From positions 14,835,670 to 14,899,669 of the forward strand of contig NC_033622.1 of NCBI RefSeq assembly GCF_001540865.1: a stretch of 64,000 nucleotides of DNA, in the 5' to 3' direction. Source of the stretch: Ananas comosus. Lineage: Eukaryota; Streptophyta; Magnoliopsida; Poales; Bromeliaceae. This document shows, piece by piece, positions 21,001-33,884 of the stretch. The notes beneath the pieces are model-generated. The model was not told the origin of the DNA and made no database searches. It was given only the letters and a program-made list of their open reading frames with translations. Within the stretch, counting starts at the first letter, position 1. Each line of letters begins with the position of its first letter. The position numbers were made by a program, and so were the translations under genes.

Positions 21001-23288
21001 TTTTAACGGTTCATTAATAGGCTATGTTTAAAAAATGATTTAACCTATGATAGCAGCCCTTCAGCTCTCTAACCTTCTTATGATCATCCATGTTGACTGT
21101 AGCTTGCTGTACTTGTATCCGATAAACTCCCGGAGGTTGTGATTGGTGATCCAGGGAGATTTAGGCAGATAATAACAAATTTGGTCGGCAACTCAGTGAA
21201 AGTAAGCTGTCCATTTCTCTGCAGTGACACTTTTTCTGGCTTTTGTTTTCATTGTTTCTTATGAAAATTTTCTCCTATCCAGCAAGAGTCATAATGCTAA
21301 AAGTTAGATGCTTGGTTTAACCACACAAAGTATCCTTGATTAGCTGATTAAAAATAGGTTGCTTCTAATCCATATACCTTGTCACAGAATAAATAACTTG
21401 CTCATTTATTACTTATCGCAGTTTACCGAACGGGGCCATATATTTGTACAAGTTCGTCTGGCTGAGAATCCATATGTGGCAATGAAGGCAAAAGCAAATG
21501 GAGCCTTGAATGGTGGTCTGCACGATAAAGGAGAGACTATATTTAGAAGATCATTCAATACTCTTAGTGGTTTGGAAGTTGCCGATGGAAGAAGCAGCTT
21601 GGAAAATTTCAAGCTCCTACTTTCTGATGAAAAACCCTTCTCTAGTGTCTCTGAAAGTGAAATGGCTTACAAGAAAGATTTCGACAATGTAACTTTGATG
21701 GTTAGTGTTGAGGATACAGGGATTGGAATACCATTCCATGCGCAAGATCGTGTTTTTACGCCATTTATGCAAGCTGACAGCTCTACTTCGAGGAACTACG
21801 GCGGAACCGGTATTGGTTTGAGCATCAGTAAATGTCTTGTTGAACTAATGGGTGGGCAAATAAGCTTCGTTAGTTGCCCTAATGTTGGGAGTACATTCAC
21901 ATTTACCGCTGTGTTGCAGCGTTGCCAGAGAAGTGCCGTTGATGAGACGAAGAGAACTCTTTCAGAGAGTCTACTGATCGCATTCAAAGGAATGAATGCT
22001 GTTTTGGTTGACAGGAGGCCAGTTAGAAGCTCCGTAACAGTTTATCATCTGAAAAGATTGGGAATAAGTGTTGAAGTTGTAGGTACCGTCAAAACGGCGC
22101 TTGATGCATTTTCTAGACAAGATGGCCATCTACGATCTGCGTAAGTTTCTTAATATGTCTAGCTTCCGTGCTTGCTATATCTGTTTCTTTCTTAGTGGTG
22201 GAAAATGCGCACCTCATTCTCGACCTAATTATTGTTGTACACCCTCATTTTACCAAGTAACTTGCATGCTACACTACACTAAGTTAGATTGTGCATGCTG
22301 TTGGTATGTCATGTCTAGCTTCTTTCTCCCTGTTATTTGGAAGTTAGTTATCTTCATTGACAATGTTTCAATCCTACCTTTTCTTTGCCTACAGAAAGCA
22401 GCCAAGCTTGCTATTAGTTGAGAAGGACAGTTGGAATTCTGGGACAGACGCTCGCTTACGTGATCATCTACTAAAGTGCAAGCAGAATGGTCAGATATCT
22501 CAGGTGCCCAAGATGATCCTTTTGGTGACCTCTGAATCTGATAGGGCAAAATTCGGGGCCTTTTTTGATACTGTGATCATGAAACCTCTAAGAGCAAGTA
22601 CCATAGCGGCATGCTTTCAACAAGTACTAGAAGGTGGACATCCTCAGAGGGAAGAGAAGGCTAATGGATCAGCCTTCCTTCGCAGCCTACTAGTTGGGAA
22701 GAATATATTGGTGGTAGATGATAATAAGGTAAATCTAAGAGTTGCTGCAGGTGTTCTTAAAAAATACGGGGCTAAGGTTGAGTGTGCAGAAAGTGGGAGA
22801 GATGCTCTTGCTCTCCTTCAACTGCCGCACAAATTTGATGCGTGCTTCATGGATGTTCAGATGCCAGAAATGGATGGGTACGCATGGCAATTTATTTTTA
22901 TTTTCATTATTTTTTTAATTAAACATGAGAACTGGTGAGATGTAAATACTTTCTGCTACTTTTAGTCGTGATGATTTGCAATTTAGTCTCGTTGCACAAC
23001 TCAGTGAGGAGAGTTGATTGTCTCAGGTTTGAGGCAACTCGGCAGATACGTTTGATGGAGAGCACGGCAAACGATCAAATCAAGAACAGAGCACTTACTC
23101 CGGAAGGTTCTGGAAGAGCTGAGCGGCACTTGCCAGTTCTGGCAATGACAGCTGATGTGATTCAAGCAACATATGAGGAGTGCATGAAATGTGGAATGGA
23201 TGGATACGTCTCCAAACCGTTCGAAGAAGAGCAGCTTTATCAAGCAATTTGCAAGTTCCTGGTATCAAAATCCGTTTACAATTCATAA
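18064..23288 (+). CDS. HK4: CHASE-domain hybrid histidine kinase, cytokinin receptor
   Basis: Eleven coding exons: 18064-18288, 18702-18935, 19033-19202, 19949-20161, 20257-20443, 20528-20579, 20672-20901, 21103-21201, 21422-22140, 22395-22877 and 23027-23288. All have GT-AG borders and matching phases, giving 957 residues from ATG 18064. Order: membrane segment at about 2-20; CHASE ligand domain at about 60-265 with VVLTFPVY; membrane segment at about 295-314; kinase with ATVSHEIRTPMNG (His350), the ATPase motifs NLVGNSVKF, EDTGIGIP and GGTGIGLSI; a degenerate receiver; then a true receiver with VVDDN and Asp863 in FMDVQMPEMDG. Family knowledge: it binds cytokinin and feeds phosphate to histidine phosphotransfer proteins. 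The wording is closest to the AHK4/CRE1/WOL clade. The frame is open without an ATG upstream to about 17929, so the N-terminus is uncertain. Confidence 0.92.
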
Positions 23289-24181
23289 TAATGGTTTCCA
23301 TAGCGATCCTAATGACAGTGGTGGGATCCTTCAAGCATCGTATGTTTACTCTAGCGGGGGACAGGTTTTTTTTCCTGCCGATGCCTTCTTTTCGCAGCGA
23401 AAAAGGGACTTGAATGCAAGGTAACTATGCTGGTTATTTCATGAATATAGGTGCTCATACCGAGCACCATTATATTGATGAATTCCTACGATTTTTGAAT
23501 CAGCGGTTGTGCATGTGTTAATCCCTCTGGTGCAGCAAAGGCCTCTAGAGCAGGTCGACTAACGCGTTGTGTGTTGTATCATATATATAATATTCCTGTC
23601 ATCATTCTTTGAAGGCTCTTGGAAGCCTAATTTTGCATTTTTACTCGCTCTCTCTTGGTAAGGGACTGTAGCCTCCAACTATAGTAGTTATTGTGCCTTA
23701 TTATTCTGATCAATTCAAGGTGGTTTGTGCTATTATAAAAAAGATTTATCTTTTCTTGAGAAGGTGTAACTGCAGAGATTATCAACTTGGAAATTCATGC
23801 AAGTTGTTTTCGAATACAAACTGTTTACCATCGCACGCTGAAAAGGTTATGTTATTCGATGGTTAGATCTCACCATGTTTGGGCCATAGCATGTTAAGTT
23901 TGTGCATAAAGTGTTATTAAAGTGCAAGTCTACATTGCATTGTCAAATGAACTATAATACGAGGTGATAACTTTACATGCCTCGTCGAATGATCTTTTAT
24001 ATAGCGCGAACATTTGGTTTTCTGAAGAGTCCTGTTCGGATGAATGAAAGTTTTTTCAAGTATATATTTGAAAGGCCTGCATTAATTATTTGGTTGACGA
24101 GGAGGATAAAGAAAACAGGCCTAACTGTTGTCATCTTTTTCCATGTATTCTCTCTTATGCACAAAGCATGTAGTAATTGGT

Positions 24182-24241
<60 letters not shown>
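23289..24241. other. 3' flank of the histidine kinase, ending in a long (TA)n tract
   Basis: It contains the 3' untranslated region and spacer. A (TA)n run spans about 24184-24241. No further gene seen. Confidence 0.5.
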
Positions 24242-24246
<5 letters not shown>

Positions 24247-24460
24247 TTGGTGCTTTCGACTTTTTAATTTTTAGATCAGTTTTTTTTAATTATTTTTAAT
24301 TTTAAATTAATTTTATTATTTTATGGAGATTATTCAACTCTAGAGATATTACTCAATTCTAGGAAGGGACTGCAATCATTCTAGTCCTACAATACTTGAT
24401 CTAAGGATCAAAAAAATTGGAATCATTAATTTTTCTATACTTTTCGGTAGTATAGTAGAT

Positions 24461-24465
<5 letters not shown>
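24242..24465. mobile_element. MITE-like segment between (TA)n tracts
   Basis: The sequence TTGGTGCTTTCGACTTTTTA and the interior (CTCAACTCTAG, GGGACTGCA) match the segment at 31945-32180. (TA)n stands on both sides. Its ends are not clear. Confidence 0.4.
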
Positions 24466-24505
<40 letters not shown>

Positions 24506-24904
24506 ACAGTTGTCTGAATATAAATCATCGCATATATAAGCGCTTGATTTTTCTGAAATATTGTGATTGTTGGTTCTTTTGAGGGAGTAAATTAAATTAC
24601 ACTTACGGGAATTTAATTTAATTGTGTTTTGGTAACTATAGAATACCATGGGCACTTATGGCTTTGTCCAACATTGTACAAACCTGAGCACCTGAGTAGT
24701 CAAAAACTGCCACGGTGTATATTAATGGGCGTGATTTGACGAAGCCCCATCGCTCCATCGTACCATGCGAGTACCTGATTTGACAATGAATTGAAAGTTA
24801 ATAAATGCTTTATTTCATTTATTAATATGGTTGTTGTTTCCTGCCAAGTTACAGTGCAAAATGGCATCATGATTGACATCACTTACTTCTTTTTTCTTTT
24901 CTAT

Positions 24905-25060
24905 TTTTTTCGGATTTTGAGATAGATAATATGCTGCCGTTTTGTTTATTTCATTTAAAAATAAATTTAGTTGAAAATAAAAAATAATTAAAATTTAAAT
25001 TTAAAATTTTGAATTACTAGTCATTATATTTTTTTGCCTTGCTTTAGAAACGGTCGGTGA
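24905..25060 (-). repeat. tRNA-derived SINE, minus strand, decayed
   Basis: Reading the minus strand gives the family order: head with ACCGTTTC, central AT-rich part, AAATAAACAAAACGGCAGC, and a GAGA-like tail. Divergence is high. Confidence 0.45.
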
Positions 25061-28040
25061 TTGACATCACTTGTTAGCATCTATAAATGTGGAATGCTAA
25101 TTAATATGGTGTTGCGGGAGTAATGCTTTGTGGAGCTCAAAAGGTACTAAATATATGTTCATGAAGTAGTAGCATTCATAATAAAGTTTCAAAATACATA
25201 TAACTTAATAAATATTTAAAAAAAGAAAAAAACCTTTAGTGTGTTTACACTTGAATTGGATCGATCCAATAATAGCCGCACTGTACTGGTTGCATGAGCT
25301 GGGTCTGCGCTTATGACAGCTTAAGAAAATTAAAGCTGCACCAATTCATGCATTGAGTAATTTTAGGGATCGAGTACACAAGAGTGGTCCTTTTCATTTT
25401 GTGCTCAGTAATTGATGGACGAGAAAACATGTTCATGGATTTGATTGGTGGATACCGCGACGTGATCAATTCACCGCACCCCTGTGAACTCGGCTGGATT
25501 TAACAGTTGGAGCTCTAGGACCACATGGAATAATTCACCTCACTGTTGCACCATAATTCTTTTTCTTTTCTTTTCTTTTCTTTTTTTTTCCCTTTTTTTC
25601 CAACTTATGATGGATTATATATATATATATATATATATAGTTCTATTTCTCTCTCTCTCTTTCGTTATATATTTCAAGGCGTTAATGAGTGGTAGGAGCA
25701 AGCTGAACGAGGATTCTTCTCTTATATCATGAGAAAAATATAAGAAGAAGCTCTTTAAAAAGTCAACAGATATGTTAACAAGTTATTCTAAAATCAAACC
25801 AGAGCATGCATTAAAAAGTTATAATGGTTCATAATAAGCAAATAGCTGCTTGCTCATTTTTCAGGTTGCTCAGAATTCAGATACTCCACAAAGTTGGAAA
25901 CCTGAAGGACATTAATTCTGAGCCAGAAATAATAAGAGGCTCAATTTATGGGATGGACAAAACAGTGGGGGCTCATATGGAAAATGTGATATATGGTGGT
26001 CCATAAATCACATATATCATTACATATTCCATGGTGTCTTTTTGCCCATGTCTTTTTATGATTACTTGGTTACCATCTTCATCATCAGCATGGTGGGAGC
26101 TCAGTTATCATGTTAGGGCTCATAATCTTGCCAAAAGAAAAAGTTAAAGTTGCTCATCTGGTCCAGATGAGGTGACCATACTTATGCTTTGTTGGGAGTG
26201 TATGGTCCTATCCATGGCTTTTAATTTCAAATTATTATTATTATTTTTACAAAACATAAATGCAAATTCTCTCAATGTTGCATCTTCTATCAACCTTTGT
26301 AGTTTGCAAGGTTCAATTCTAATTTTAGCTAATGCAAAGGCAACATTTGTGAGTATGCAGTGACTTTGCACATGTTGTGTTACAGCTATTCACTGCATTA
26401 GAGATTAATATAAAAAAAAGTAGCTATGTTCAATTGAGGACCTGAGGGTATATTAATTGGATCGATGTTAATTTATTGCAATTTTCAAGCACAATTTAAT
26501 GCATCTCCACATCCTAAAACATGAATTATTGATGGATCTGGTTTACCTTTTAGCTCATCTTGTTCATTTTTTTTTTCCTTAAAAAGAATTTGTAAACCAT
26601 TAGGCCTTAATTAATTTAGCTATTATTTTAAGGTTTATGGCTTCAAGTTTCGAACACTATAGGAAGTGGTCTAAATTATTTTTAGTGCCATGCATTTGCT
26701 GTTCATATGTCCTACAATTGATAGAGTATTAGCATCAACATCTTTTTATATTAATCTAGTTTTATTATTTTAGACAATACCTGTACTACATATTCCATAC
26801 ACCTACGATATATAGTGGGTAATTGGTGGATCTTTTTTTGTCGGATTTGATGGACTCTGCACTCTGTAGTACCTTATCTTCTATATATTTGCTCAGTAAA
26901 ATTGCACCCTTATCTTATATCTTCAATTATGTGTTGGATCATATATATATACACACACACACACATAATTTTTTTTTTTTTTTTTGAGAGATCACACGCA
27001 CATAAAATATTAGACTCATATAGAGCATGTAGCCATATATATTTTCAATGAAAAAAAAGGGCTACTTTCAAAAAATTAGAAAGAAAAGAAAATAAAAGAA
27101 AAGGAGATTAAGCTTGATGTGCATGTATGGAGAGCAACAATTGCACCATTCAAGTTCTATGTACTCTAATTACAAAACACACACCAAAACTTAGGTATAG
27201 CTTCTTGTGCAAGCTCTAAAGTTGTCGCAATAGGTTTTTTTCTTTTTTTCGTCTAAGTTATATCATTATTTTAGAGAGTACGAACTTCTATGATCTCCTA
27301 AAGGGATTATTTACTTCACTAGAGATTGATATATATAACAATTGGGTGGTGTTATTATTCTAAATTTATAATGCTTAATTTGCCTATACATGTGGTGCTC
27401 CTAAAAACATCACTAGAAACTAGGTTCCAAGTTCCAACCCATCCTCAACTAGCTAGGGCTGTGTTTTGGGTTACACATGAGCTGGAAAGCACCATTAATT
27501 ATAGCCTAAGTTACAAGTAACAAGCTCTTCTATTATGATAAAAAGAAGAGCCTAATTTCTACTTATTTGGAACCTAGAATTAACTCCTGAATTAAGTTGG
27601 AATTTTAATTTGTTTAACTCTATGGTGCAATGTTCGTTCTTCCTTTTCTTTTTTCTTTTTTTTTGAGGTAGCTCTATGGTGCAATTGGAAGAGGATAAAT
27701 AGGCCACTAATTAAACTAATTATGATCATTATCATCACCTATTGAGTTGCATATTCATGAAATATTTTTTATTTTTGATTTACCAAACTGCAATTATGAT
27801 ATTCAATTAAATATTAAACAATATCACATAGGATATTTGCTTAATGGCATAAACGTAGCACATGCGCTTGTCAATGGACATGAAGAAGAGGGGCTTTTTC
27901 AATTTTGATATTTAGTGGATCTCCCCGCGAAATAGTTAACTGGCTCCATGTGGGGAAAATATATATATATATATATAAAATATTGTATAGCATTATTTAG
28001 GTCATATTTGACCAAATAAAAGAGATATATGTATCTTATG

Positions 28041-28086
<46 letters not shown>

Positions 28087-29582
28087 TAGATCAGCATGTT
28101 ATGTTGTCAGATGGTCTCATATTGAAACTTAATTTACTTCATAATTTTAGCTGATAAATTATTTTAAAAAAATTGCGGTGCGGTAGTATACTATCAATCA
28201 TCTCTCTCTCAAATAAAAAAAAAAAAACTAAATTCACAGAATACAAACATCGATTTGAGAAGAAGATATATACTATTAATTAGAAAAAGTACTTAATTAG
28301 TTGGAGTAAATATGTGCACGAACCTATCATATGCTTGTGTCCATTAATGTATACATGATAAAAATCATTTGTTGCAGTGTTTAGTGGGTAGCAAGTGGGT
28401 GGGCCCAATCTTTCACATTATTACGTTGTGGAGACTTTTGAGTCAAGGATTGCCGTGCGAGTCTACACAACTTAGTCAGATCGATCGATGGATTTGGTTG
28501 CATCACATGCATTATTAATAGTGTACGTGAAGGCTAAGCTTAGGCAATGTAGATCCAAAACATGTGACTGTGGCCACTAGCTCATGCAAATTTAGTCATG
28601 TACAGCTTAAATTATTTCGGGATCATGTTGGAAGCGTTTATTTGTTTGTTGGAAGCGTGATTTACTGTAATACTAATTATTGAAACTGATATCGATTATA
28701 TAACTCAAATTTTAAAATAAAATAAAATAATATAATATGAAAAATAGATATTGGATGAGAAAGAAGATTATTAAACTAATACTTTATTAATAAAAAATTA
28801 ATTACATTCTAGGCAACACCCATACAGTCATATCTACTATGCTTTATTCATCTAATTAATTCATGACTAACTATATATAGCCATCAAATCATAACAGATG
28901 ATAAATCTAATTCTACTTTGGATGATTACATATCCTAATTATAATAAAATAAAAAATTTAAACTTATTTGTAACTATATTTTAATTAAGTTTAGATTATT
29001 ATTTCTAATAGTACACAATCCATTGACTCCATTATTCACACGTAATAGAAGTATGATTTTTTAAGAAATATAAGTAATTAAATATTTAAGCAATTTGTAT
29101 TGATTTGATGGAATGAGACTAATAAGTGAAGTAGCATATATACATGAACTATACGAGAGTGCGCGCATAATTACAAACTTTGTGGTGTCTATAAATTCAA
29201 ATTTTCAACATTTTATTTTAAAGTGTAGATGATATTTGTTACTTTAGTTGAATATTATTGAGCGAAAATGAATAATTATTAAAATATATTAAAATTCACA
29301 AAGATGGTCTACTGGAGTACTTAAAAAAAAAAAAAAAAAACTTTTCGTAATTATTTATTCTCTTCCTCCATCTCCGTCCTCTTCCTCTCCCATCACCCAT
29401 AATTACCCACACCAAACACGCTCCCTTCTGTTTCTTGCAATGATATTAGCAAAACAATTAGGAAAATTATTCTAGAATCTAGGATAATTATGTAAATTAT
29501 GCTAGAACATGCATGTTCTTAATTCTGGATTTTGGCATTGTGTATTACTACAAACACAATTCTATATAGAATTATATATATA
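25061..29582. other. Gene-free AT-rich region
   Basis: Several (TA)n tracts (about 25617-25640, 27960-27977, 28044-28084) and poly-A/T runs are seen. No frame with recognisable protein, tRNA or known microRNA was found. Confidence 0.5.
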
Positions 29583-30118
29583 GAGAGTTGATGTAGAATG
29601 CTATCGGTAACGAAAGGTTCTGTTGTCACCTATTTATTTTTTATGATGGAGCCTCTAAATCGACGATCGACACCGTTGAATATGATCTATACTACTTAAA
29701 GTATTTAGAAATCAAATTTCATACTTTTTCTATATTGTTCTTTTGTTTATCAAGTGTTTGTAAAAATAAACGGCTGAAAATGAATATCCTCTAAAAAGTG
29801 ATGATAGAAATTTTGTAATCATGATCGAGAGTATAGATCTCATTCTAAATAATTTAAAGAATTTTCTAACCAAAATTTAATTAATTTGGATAGTTTTATA
29901 CCGTTAAATGAAAAACGTTTCATATCTACCATTAAAATTACAATTTTGAAACCCTTTGATCATTATGTCAATGATGTCAAAAAAAAATGAAATTTAGTCT
30001 CTAAATACTTCAAGTCATATAACTCATATTCAACGGTACCGATCGTCAATTTAGAGACTCTATCATCGAAACAAATTGGTGGCAAAGGAACCTGTTTACT
30101 ACCGATATCATTCCAGCT
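29583..30118. mobile_element. Inverted-repeat MITE, family A
   Basis: GAGTTGATGTAGAATGCTAT opens and ACCGATATCATTCCAGCTTC closes the element. Subterminal CGACGATCGACACCGTTGAA matches the copy at 13880. In the centre its orientation is inverted relative to that copy: GAATATCCTCTAAAAAGTGA here against TCACTTTTTAGAGAATATTC there. Confidence 0.7.
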
Positions 30119-30132
30119 TCTCTCTCTCTCTA

Positions 30133-30167
<35 letters not shown>

Positions 30168-30168
<1 letters not shown>

Positions 30169-30630
30169 GAGTTGAGCTAGAATACTATCGGTAGCAAACA
30201 AGCACTGTTGTCACCAATTTGTTTTCGATGATGGAGCCTCCAAATCGACGATCAATACCGTTGAATATAATTTAAACCACTTGAAATATCTAGAAACCAA
30301 ATTTCAAATCTATTTGACATCATTGACCTAATGATCAAAGGATTTCAAAATTTGTAATTTTAATAGTCGATATGAGACGTTTTCTTGTTTAACGGTGTAA
30401 ACATATCCAAATCAATTAAATTTTGGTTAAAAAATTCTTTAAACTATTTATAACAAGATCTATACTCTCGATCTTAATTATAAGATTCCTATCATCACTT
30501 TTTAAAGAATATTTATTTTCAGCCGTTTATTTTTTATCTACTTGATGGATAAGAGAACAATATCGAAAAAGTATGAAATTTGATTTCTAGATACTTAAAG
30601 TGGTATAGATCATGTTCAACGGTGTCGATC
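30168..30630. mobile_element. MITE family A, right end lost at an N
   Basis: It opens GAGTTGAGCTAGAATACTAT after (CT)n(TA)n and runs to GGTGTCGATC, where the N at 30631 cuts it about 80 bases short of the expected right end. Confidence 0.7.
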
Positions 30631-30631
30631 N

Positions 30632-30707
<76 letters not shown>
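30632..30707. repeat. (TA)n-(GA)n compound microsatellite
   Basis: About 24 bases of TA repeat pass directly into about 50 bases of GA repeat, between two MITEs. Confidence 0.9.
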
Positions 30708-30710
<3 letters not shown>

Positions 30711-30955
30711 GGGCTGGAATACTATTAATAGTATTTAGACTCTTTTGCTATCGAGCTTTTAACTTTTGGATACAAAATTTTAGAGTTATGATGATAGTGG
30801 TCCCCTAAAATTTAATGGTGGTTCTCCTAGAGTTGAGCGGGTGGTTAGTTGAATAATATGATATAAATGGTGAAATTGATTAAAATGTAGATCTAACGAT
30901 TAAAAAATTGATAGCAAAAGATGTCAAATACTATTAATAATATTCCAGCTCAATT
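30708..30955. mobile_element. MITE, family C variant
   Basis: ATTGGGCTGGAATACTATTA at the left and AATAATATTCCAGCTCAATT at the right are inverted repeats. The interior has GGTGGTTCTCCTAGAGTTGA, shared in part with the copies at 36886 and 57480. Confidence 0.65.
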
Positions 30956-30956
30956 T

Positions 30957-31032
30957 ATATACATACATATGTATGTATATATACATACATATGTATGTAT
31001 ATATACATACATATGTATATATATATATACAT
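30957..31032. repeat. Palindromic minisatellite
   Basis: The self-complementary word ATACATACATATGTATGTAT occurs twice in tandem with a partial third copy, ending in (TA)n. It could form a cruciform. Confidence 0.8.
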
Positions 31033-31042
31033 ATATATATAT

Positions 31043-31596
31043 ATAGAGTGCGGCTAGGATGCTTATAGAAGCACGGAGGGCTCCGTCCTTTCGCTTTATT
31101 TTCAATGTTCGGACTTTCGAATCGACGATCGGCTCCGTTAGACTTAATCTAGAATATTTGAAGTATCTAGAAAATAAATTTTGCGATTTTTCAATATCAT
31201 TTGCCTAGTGATCGAAGTGGCTCAAAATCAACGGCTGAAAATAAAAATCTTACAAAATATGATGATATGACAATAAAATTTTAGATCAAAGTTATTGATC
31301 TTGTTTTATATAGTATAAAGAATTTTCTATCAAAATTTCATGTGATTTGGATATTTCTACACCGTTAAACTTACAACCGGCTCACCACAGCCGTTAAAAT
31401 TATTGATTTTGAGCCCCTTCTAATCATAGGCAAATGTATCAAAAATTCACAAAATTATTTTCGAGGTAATTCAACACATGTAGATAACTCTAACGGAGCC
31501 GATGTCAATTCGAAAAGTCCGAAACATCGAAAACAACTTGGAAGCACAGAGGCGGGCCCGTGACTTCCATAGAGCAGTACCAGCCACTCTATATAT
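31043..31596. mobile_element. Inverted-repeat MITE, family B
   Basis: The left end GAGTGCGGCTAGGATGCTTA and right end GTACCAGCCACTC are followed by (TA)n. It has subterminal ATCGACGATCGGCTCCGTTA and an interior shared with 33342 and, inverted, with 33885. Confidence 0.7.
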
Positions 31597-31661
31597 ATAT
31601 TATATATATATAGTTATAATATATATATTCTATAATATATATATAATATATAATATAAAAT

Positions 31662-31890
31662 TAGGCTGGAATACTAATTAATAGTAAAACGCTCTTTTGC
31701 TATCACAGGTTTTAACCCATTGGATGAAACAAATTTGTTAGTCAGGATGATATTAGTCGTTAGAGTTGTTGTCCCCATAGTTATTAGTATTTAATCCAAT
31801 GTTAAGAAATTAATAAGAAGTTGATCCAAAAGCTAAAAACTGTTGAGGAACAATGAGATTTTGCTACTAATAGTTAGCCCAGTCCAAACC
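31662..31890. mobile_element. MITE, family C variant
   Basis: TTAGGCTGGAATACTAATTA and the closing TACTAATAGTTAGCCCAGTC are imperfect inverted ends, between (TA)n on the left and (CT)n on the right. Confidence 0.55.
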
Positions 31891-31944
31891 TCTCTCTCTC
31901 TCACTATCTCTCTCTTAGTGTGTGTGTCGCTTGTGTGTAAAGCC

Positions 31945-32180
31945 TAGAGCTACTATCATTTGGAACATGAAGTGTTATGCTTTCGATTTTTTAACCTCAT
32001 GTAGATCAACCCATTTGATCATTCTCTAATATTGGATTATATTATTAACAATTGGAACCACTCAATCCTAGGGGACTGCACTCAACTTTAAGGGCGACCG
32101 CTCATCATTCCAACTGTAGATTTTTGATTCCAATGTATCTAACATGATTGTAGGACAAGCACCAACTAGGGTATTATTCT
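31945..32180. mobile_element. MITE-like segment related to 24242
   Basis: It shares a hooked order of words with 24242-24465: GTGTTATGCTTTCGATTTTT, AGATCA, AGGGGACTGCA. Borders are not sharp. Confidence 0.4.
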
Positions 32181-32224
32181 TTTCTGAATTGCATAGTAAG
32201 TTCTACGCGCACACAAAGCACAAA

Positions 32225-32264
<40 letters not shown>

Positions 32265-32312
32265 CTATATATATATATTATATATATATATATTATATAA
32301 TAGTATATATAT
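32225..32312. repeat. (TA)n-rich tract
   Basis: Interrupted TA repeats with palindromic character. Confidence 0.85.
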
Positions 32313-32315
32313 ATA

Positions 32316-32520
32316 GTAGAGATAGAATACTTTCAAAAGCACCAAAGAGGTGGTGCTTTTGAGTTTTTAGCCTTTGGATGAAGAAATGTAAGATTAGTAT
32401 GATGGTGGTAGGTGGTGGTAGGTGGAATAGTGTTTGATCCAAAAGCTATTAATTATCAAGAAATAGATCCAAGAGCTAAAAATTTAGAAGCACCAAGGAG
32501 GTGGTGCTTCTAAAAATATT
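32316..32520. mobile_element. Short MITE, family C
   Basis: AGAATACTTTCAAAAGCACC and GGTGCTTCTAAAAATATTCT are inverted ends; GGTGGTAGGTGGTGGTAGGT lies inside. It is the reverse orientation of the copy at 13613-13835. Confidence 0.65.
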
Positions 32521-32980
32521 CTAGCTCAATTAGACTTGATCTAAACTATTGAAAGTATTTGAAAACTAAATTTTATAATTATTCGATATCATTTGGCTAG
32601 TGATCAAAAGGTTTCAAAATTGATAATTTTAATAGTCGATGTGATGCGTTTGTGAATTTAACGGTGTAAAACAATTCAAATCTGATGAAATTTTTATAAA
32701 TTTTTTTTTTCACTATTTAGAGTAAGATTAGTATCACTAATCTTAAATTTAAGTCTTTTATCATCATTTTTTATGAAATTTTTATTTTCAGCCGTTCATT
32801 TTTAGACTATTTGTTTGATAGGTAAATGAGGTCAAAAAATTTTGAAATTTAGTTTTCAAATACTTTCAATAGTGTAGATCAAGTCTAACGGAACCGATCA
32901 TCGATTTGAAAGTTGCGTAATTGAAAACAACTTAGTAGTACGGAGACCTCCGTGCTACCGATAGTATACCAGCCTAGCTC
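32521..32980. mobile_element. Left-truncated A/B-type MITE abutting a family C element
   Basis: It lacks the first 60 or so bases of the A/B type but keeps the rest, including TTTAACGGTGTAAAACAATT and the right end CCGATAGTATACCAGCCTAG. It begins exactly where the family C element ends. Confidence 0.6.

Positions 32981-32982
<2 letters not shown>

Positions 32983-33023
<41 letters not shown>
32983..33023. repeat. (TAA)n microsatellite, about 13 units
   Basis: A run of ATA/TAA triplets follows the right end of the preceding MITE. Confidence 0.9.
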
Positions 33024-33024
<1 letters not shown>

Positions 33025-33270
33025 TATTGTTAATTGAGTGCGTATGATGATTCAAAGATTCCCGTAGTGATTTATAACAGGTAACAATTGAGTGGGCATC
33101 ATAACACATTCAAATATGCCCTAGTGATTATCATATTTGTACTTTGAACACAAGTTATATGACGAGAGTCAATGGTGGACCATTCTCCTTACTATTTCTA
33201 ACAACTTTTAAGGCTCGATCTGGATGGTAAATTTGTTACATTATCGGCATTGAAAAAAAAGAATAAAAAA

Positions 33271-33273
33271 TAA

Positions 33274-33341
<68 letters not shown>
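33271..33341. repeat. (TA)n-(GA)n compound microsatellite
   Basis: TA repeats change into GA repeats that run up to the left end of a family B MITE. Confidence 0.85.
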
Positions 33342-33343
<2 letters not shown>

Positions 33344-33882
33344 TGTGGCTACTATGCTTCTAAAAGTACGGAGCCTTCCGTGCTTCTAGATCGTTTTTGA
33401 TGTTGCGACTTTTGAATCATCGATCGACTCCGTTAAAATTGATCTAGAGTATTTGAAATACGTAGAAAATAAATTTTGCAATTTTTCGATATCATTTGCC
33501 TAGTGAACTAAGGGGCTAAAAATCAACAGCTAAAAATAAAAATCTTACAAAATATGATAATACGACATTAAAATTTTAGATCAAAGATATTGATTTTGTT
33601 TTATATAGTATAAAGAATTTTCTATCAAAATTTTACGTGATTTGGATATTTCTACACCGTTAAACTTGCAAACGGCTCACCACAACCATTAAAATTATTA
33701 ATTTTGAGTACCTTCGATCAATAGGCAAATGATATCGAAAAATCATAAAATTTATTTTTTAAATACTTCAAATCTTTTAAATCAAGTTTAACGGAGCTGA
33801 TCGACGATTCGAAAGTCACAACATCGAAAACGACCTGAAAGCACGGAAGGCTCCGTACTTCCAGAAGCATAGTAGCCTCACT
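33342..33882. mobile_element. Inverted-repeat MITE, family B, first of a head-to-head pair
   Basis: It opens GAGTGTGGCTACTATGCTTC and closes GAAGCATAGTAGCCTCACTC. Its interior is the reverse complement of the interior of the next element. Confidence 0.75.
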
Positions 33883-33884
33883 CT

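Noticed and set aside
28440..28560. Possible microRNA locus
   Set aside because: No match by eye to conserved plant microRNA sequences and no clear stem.
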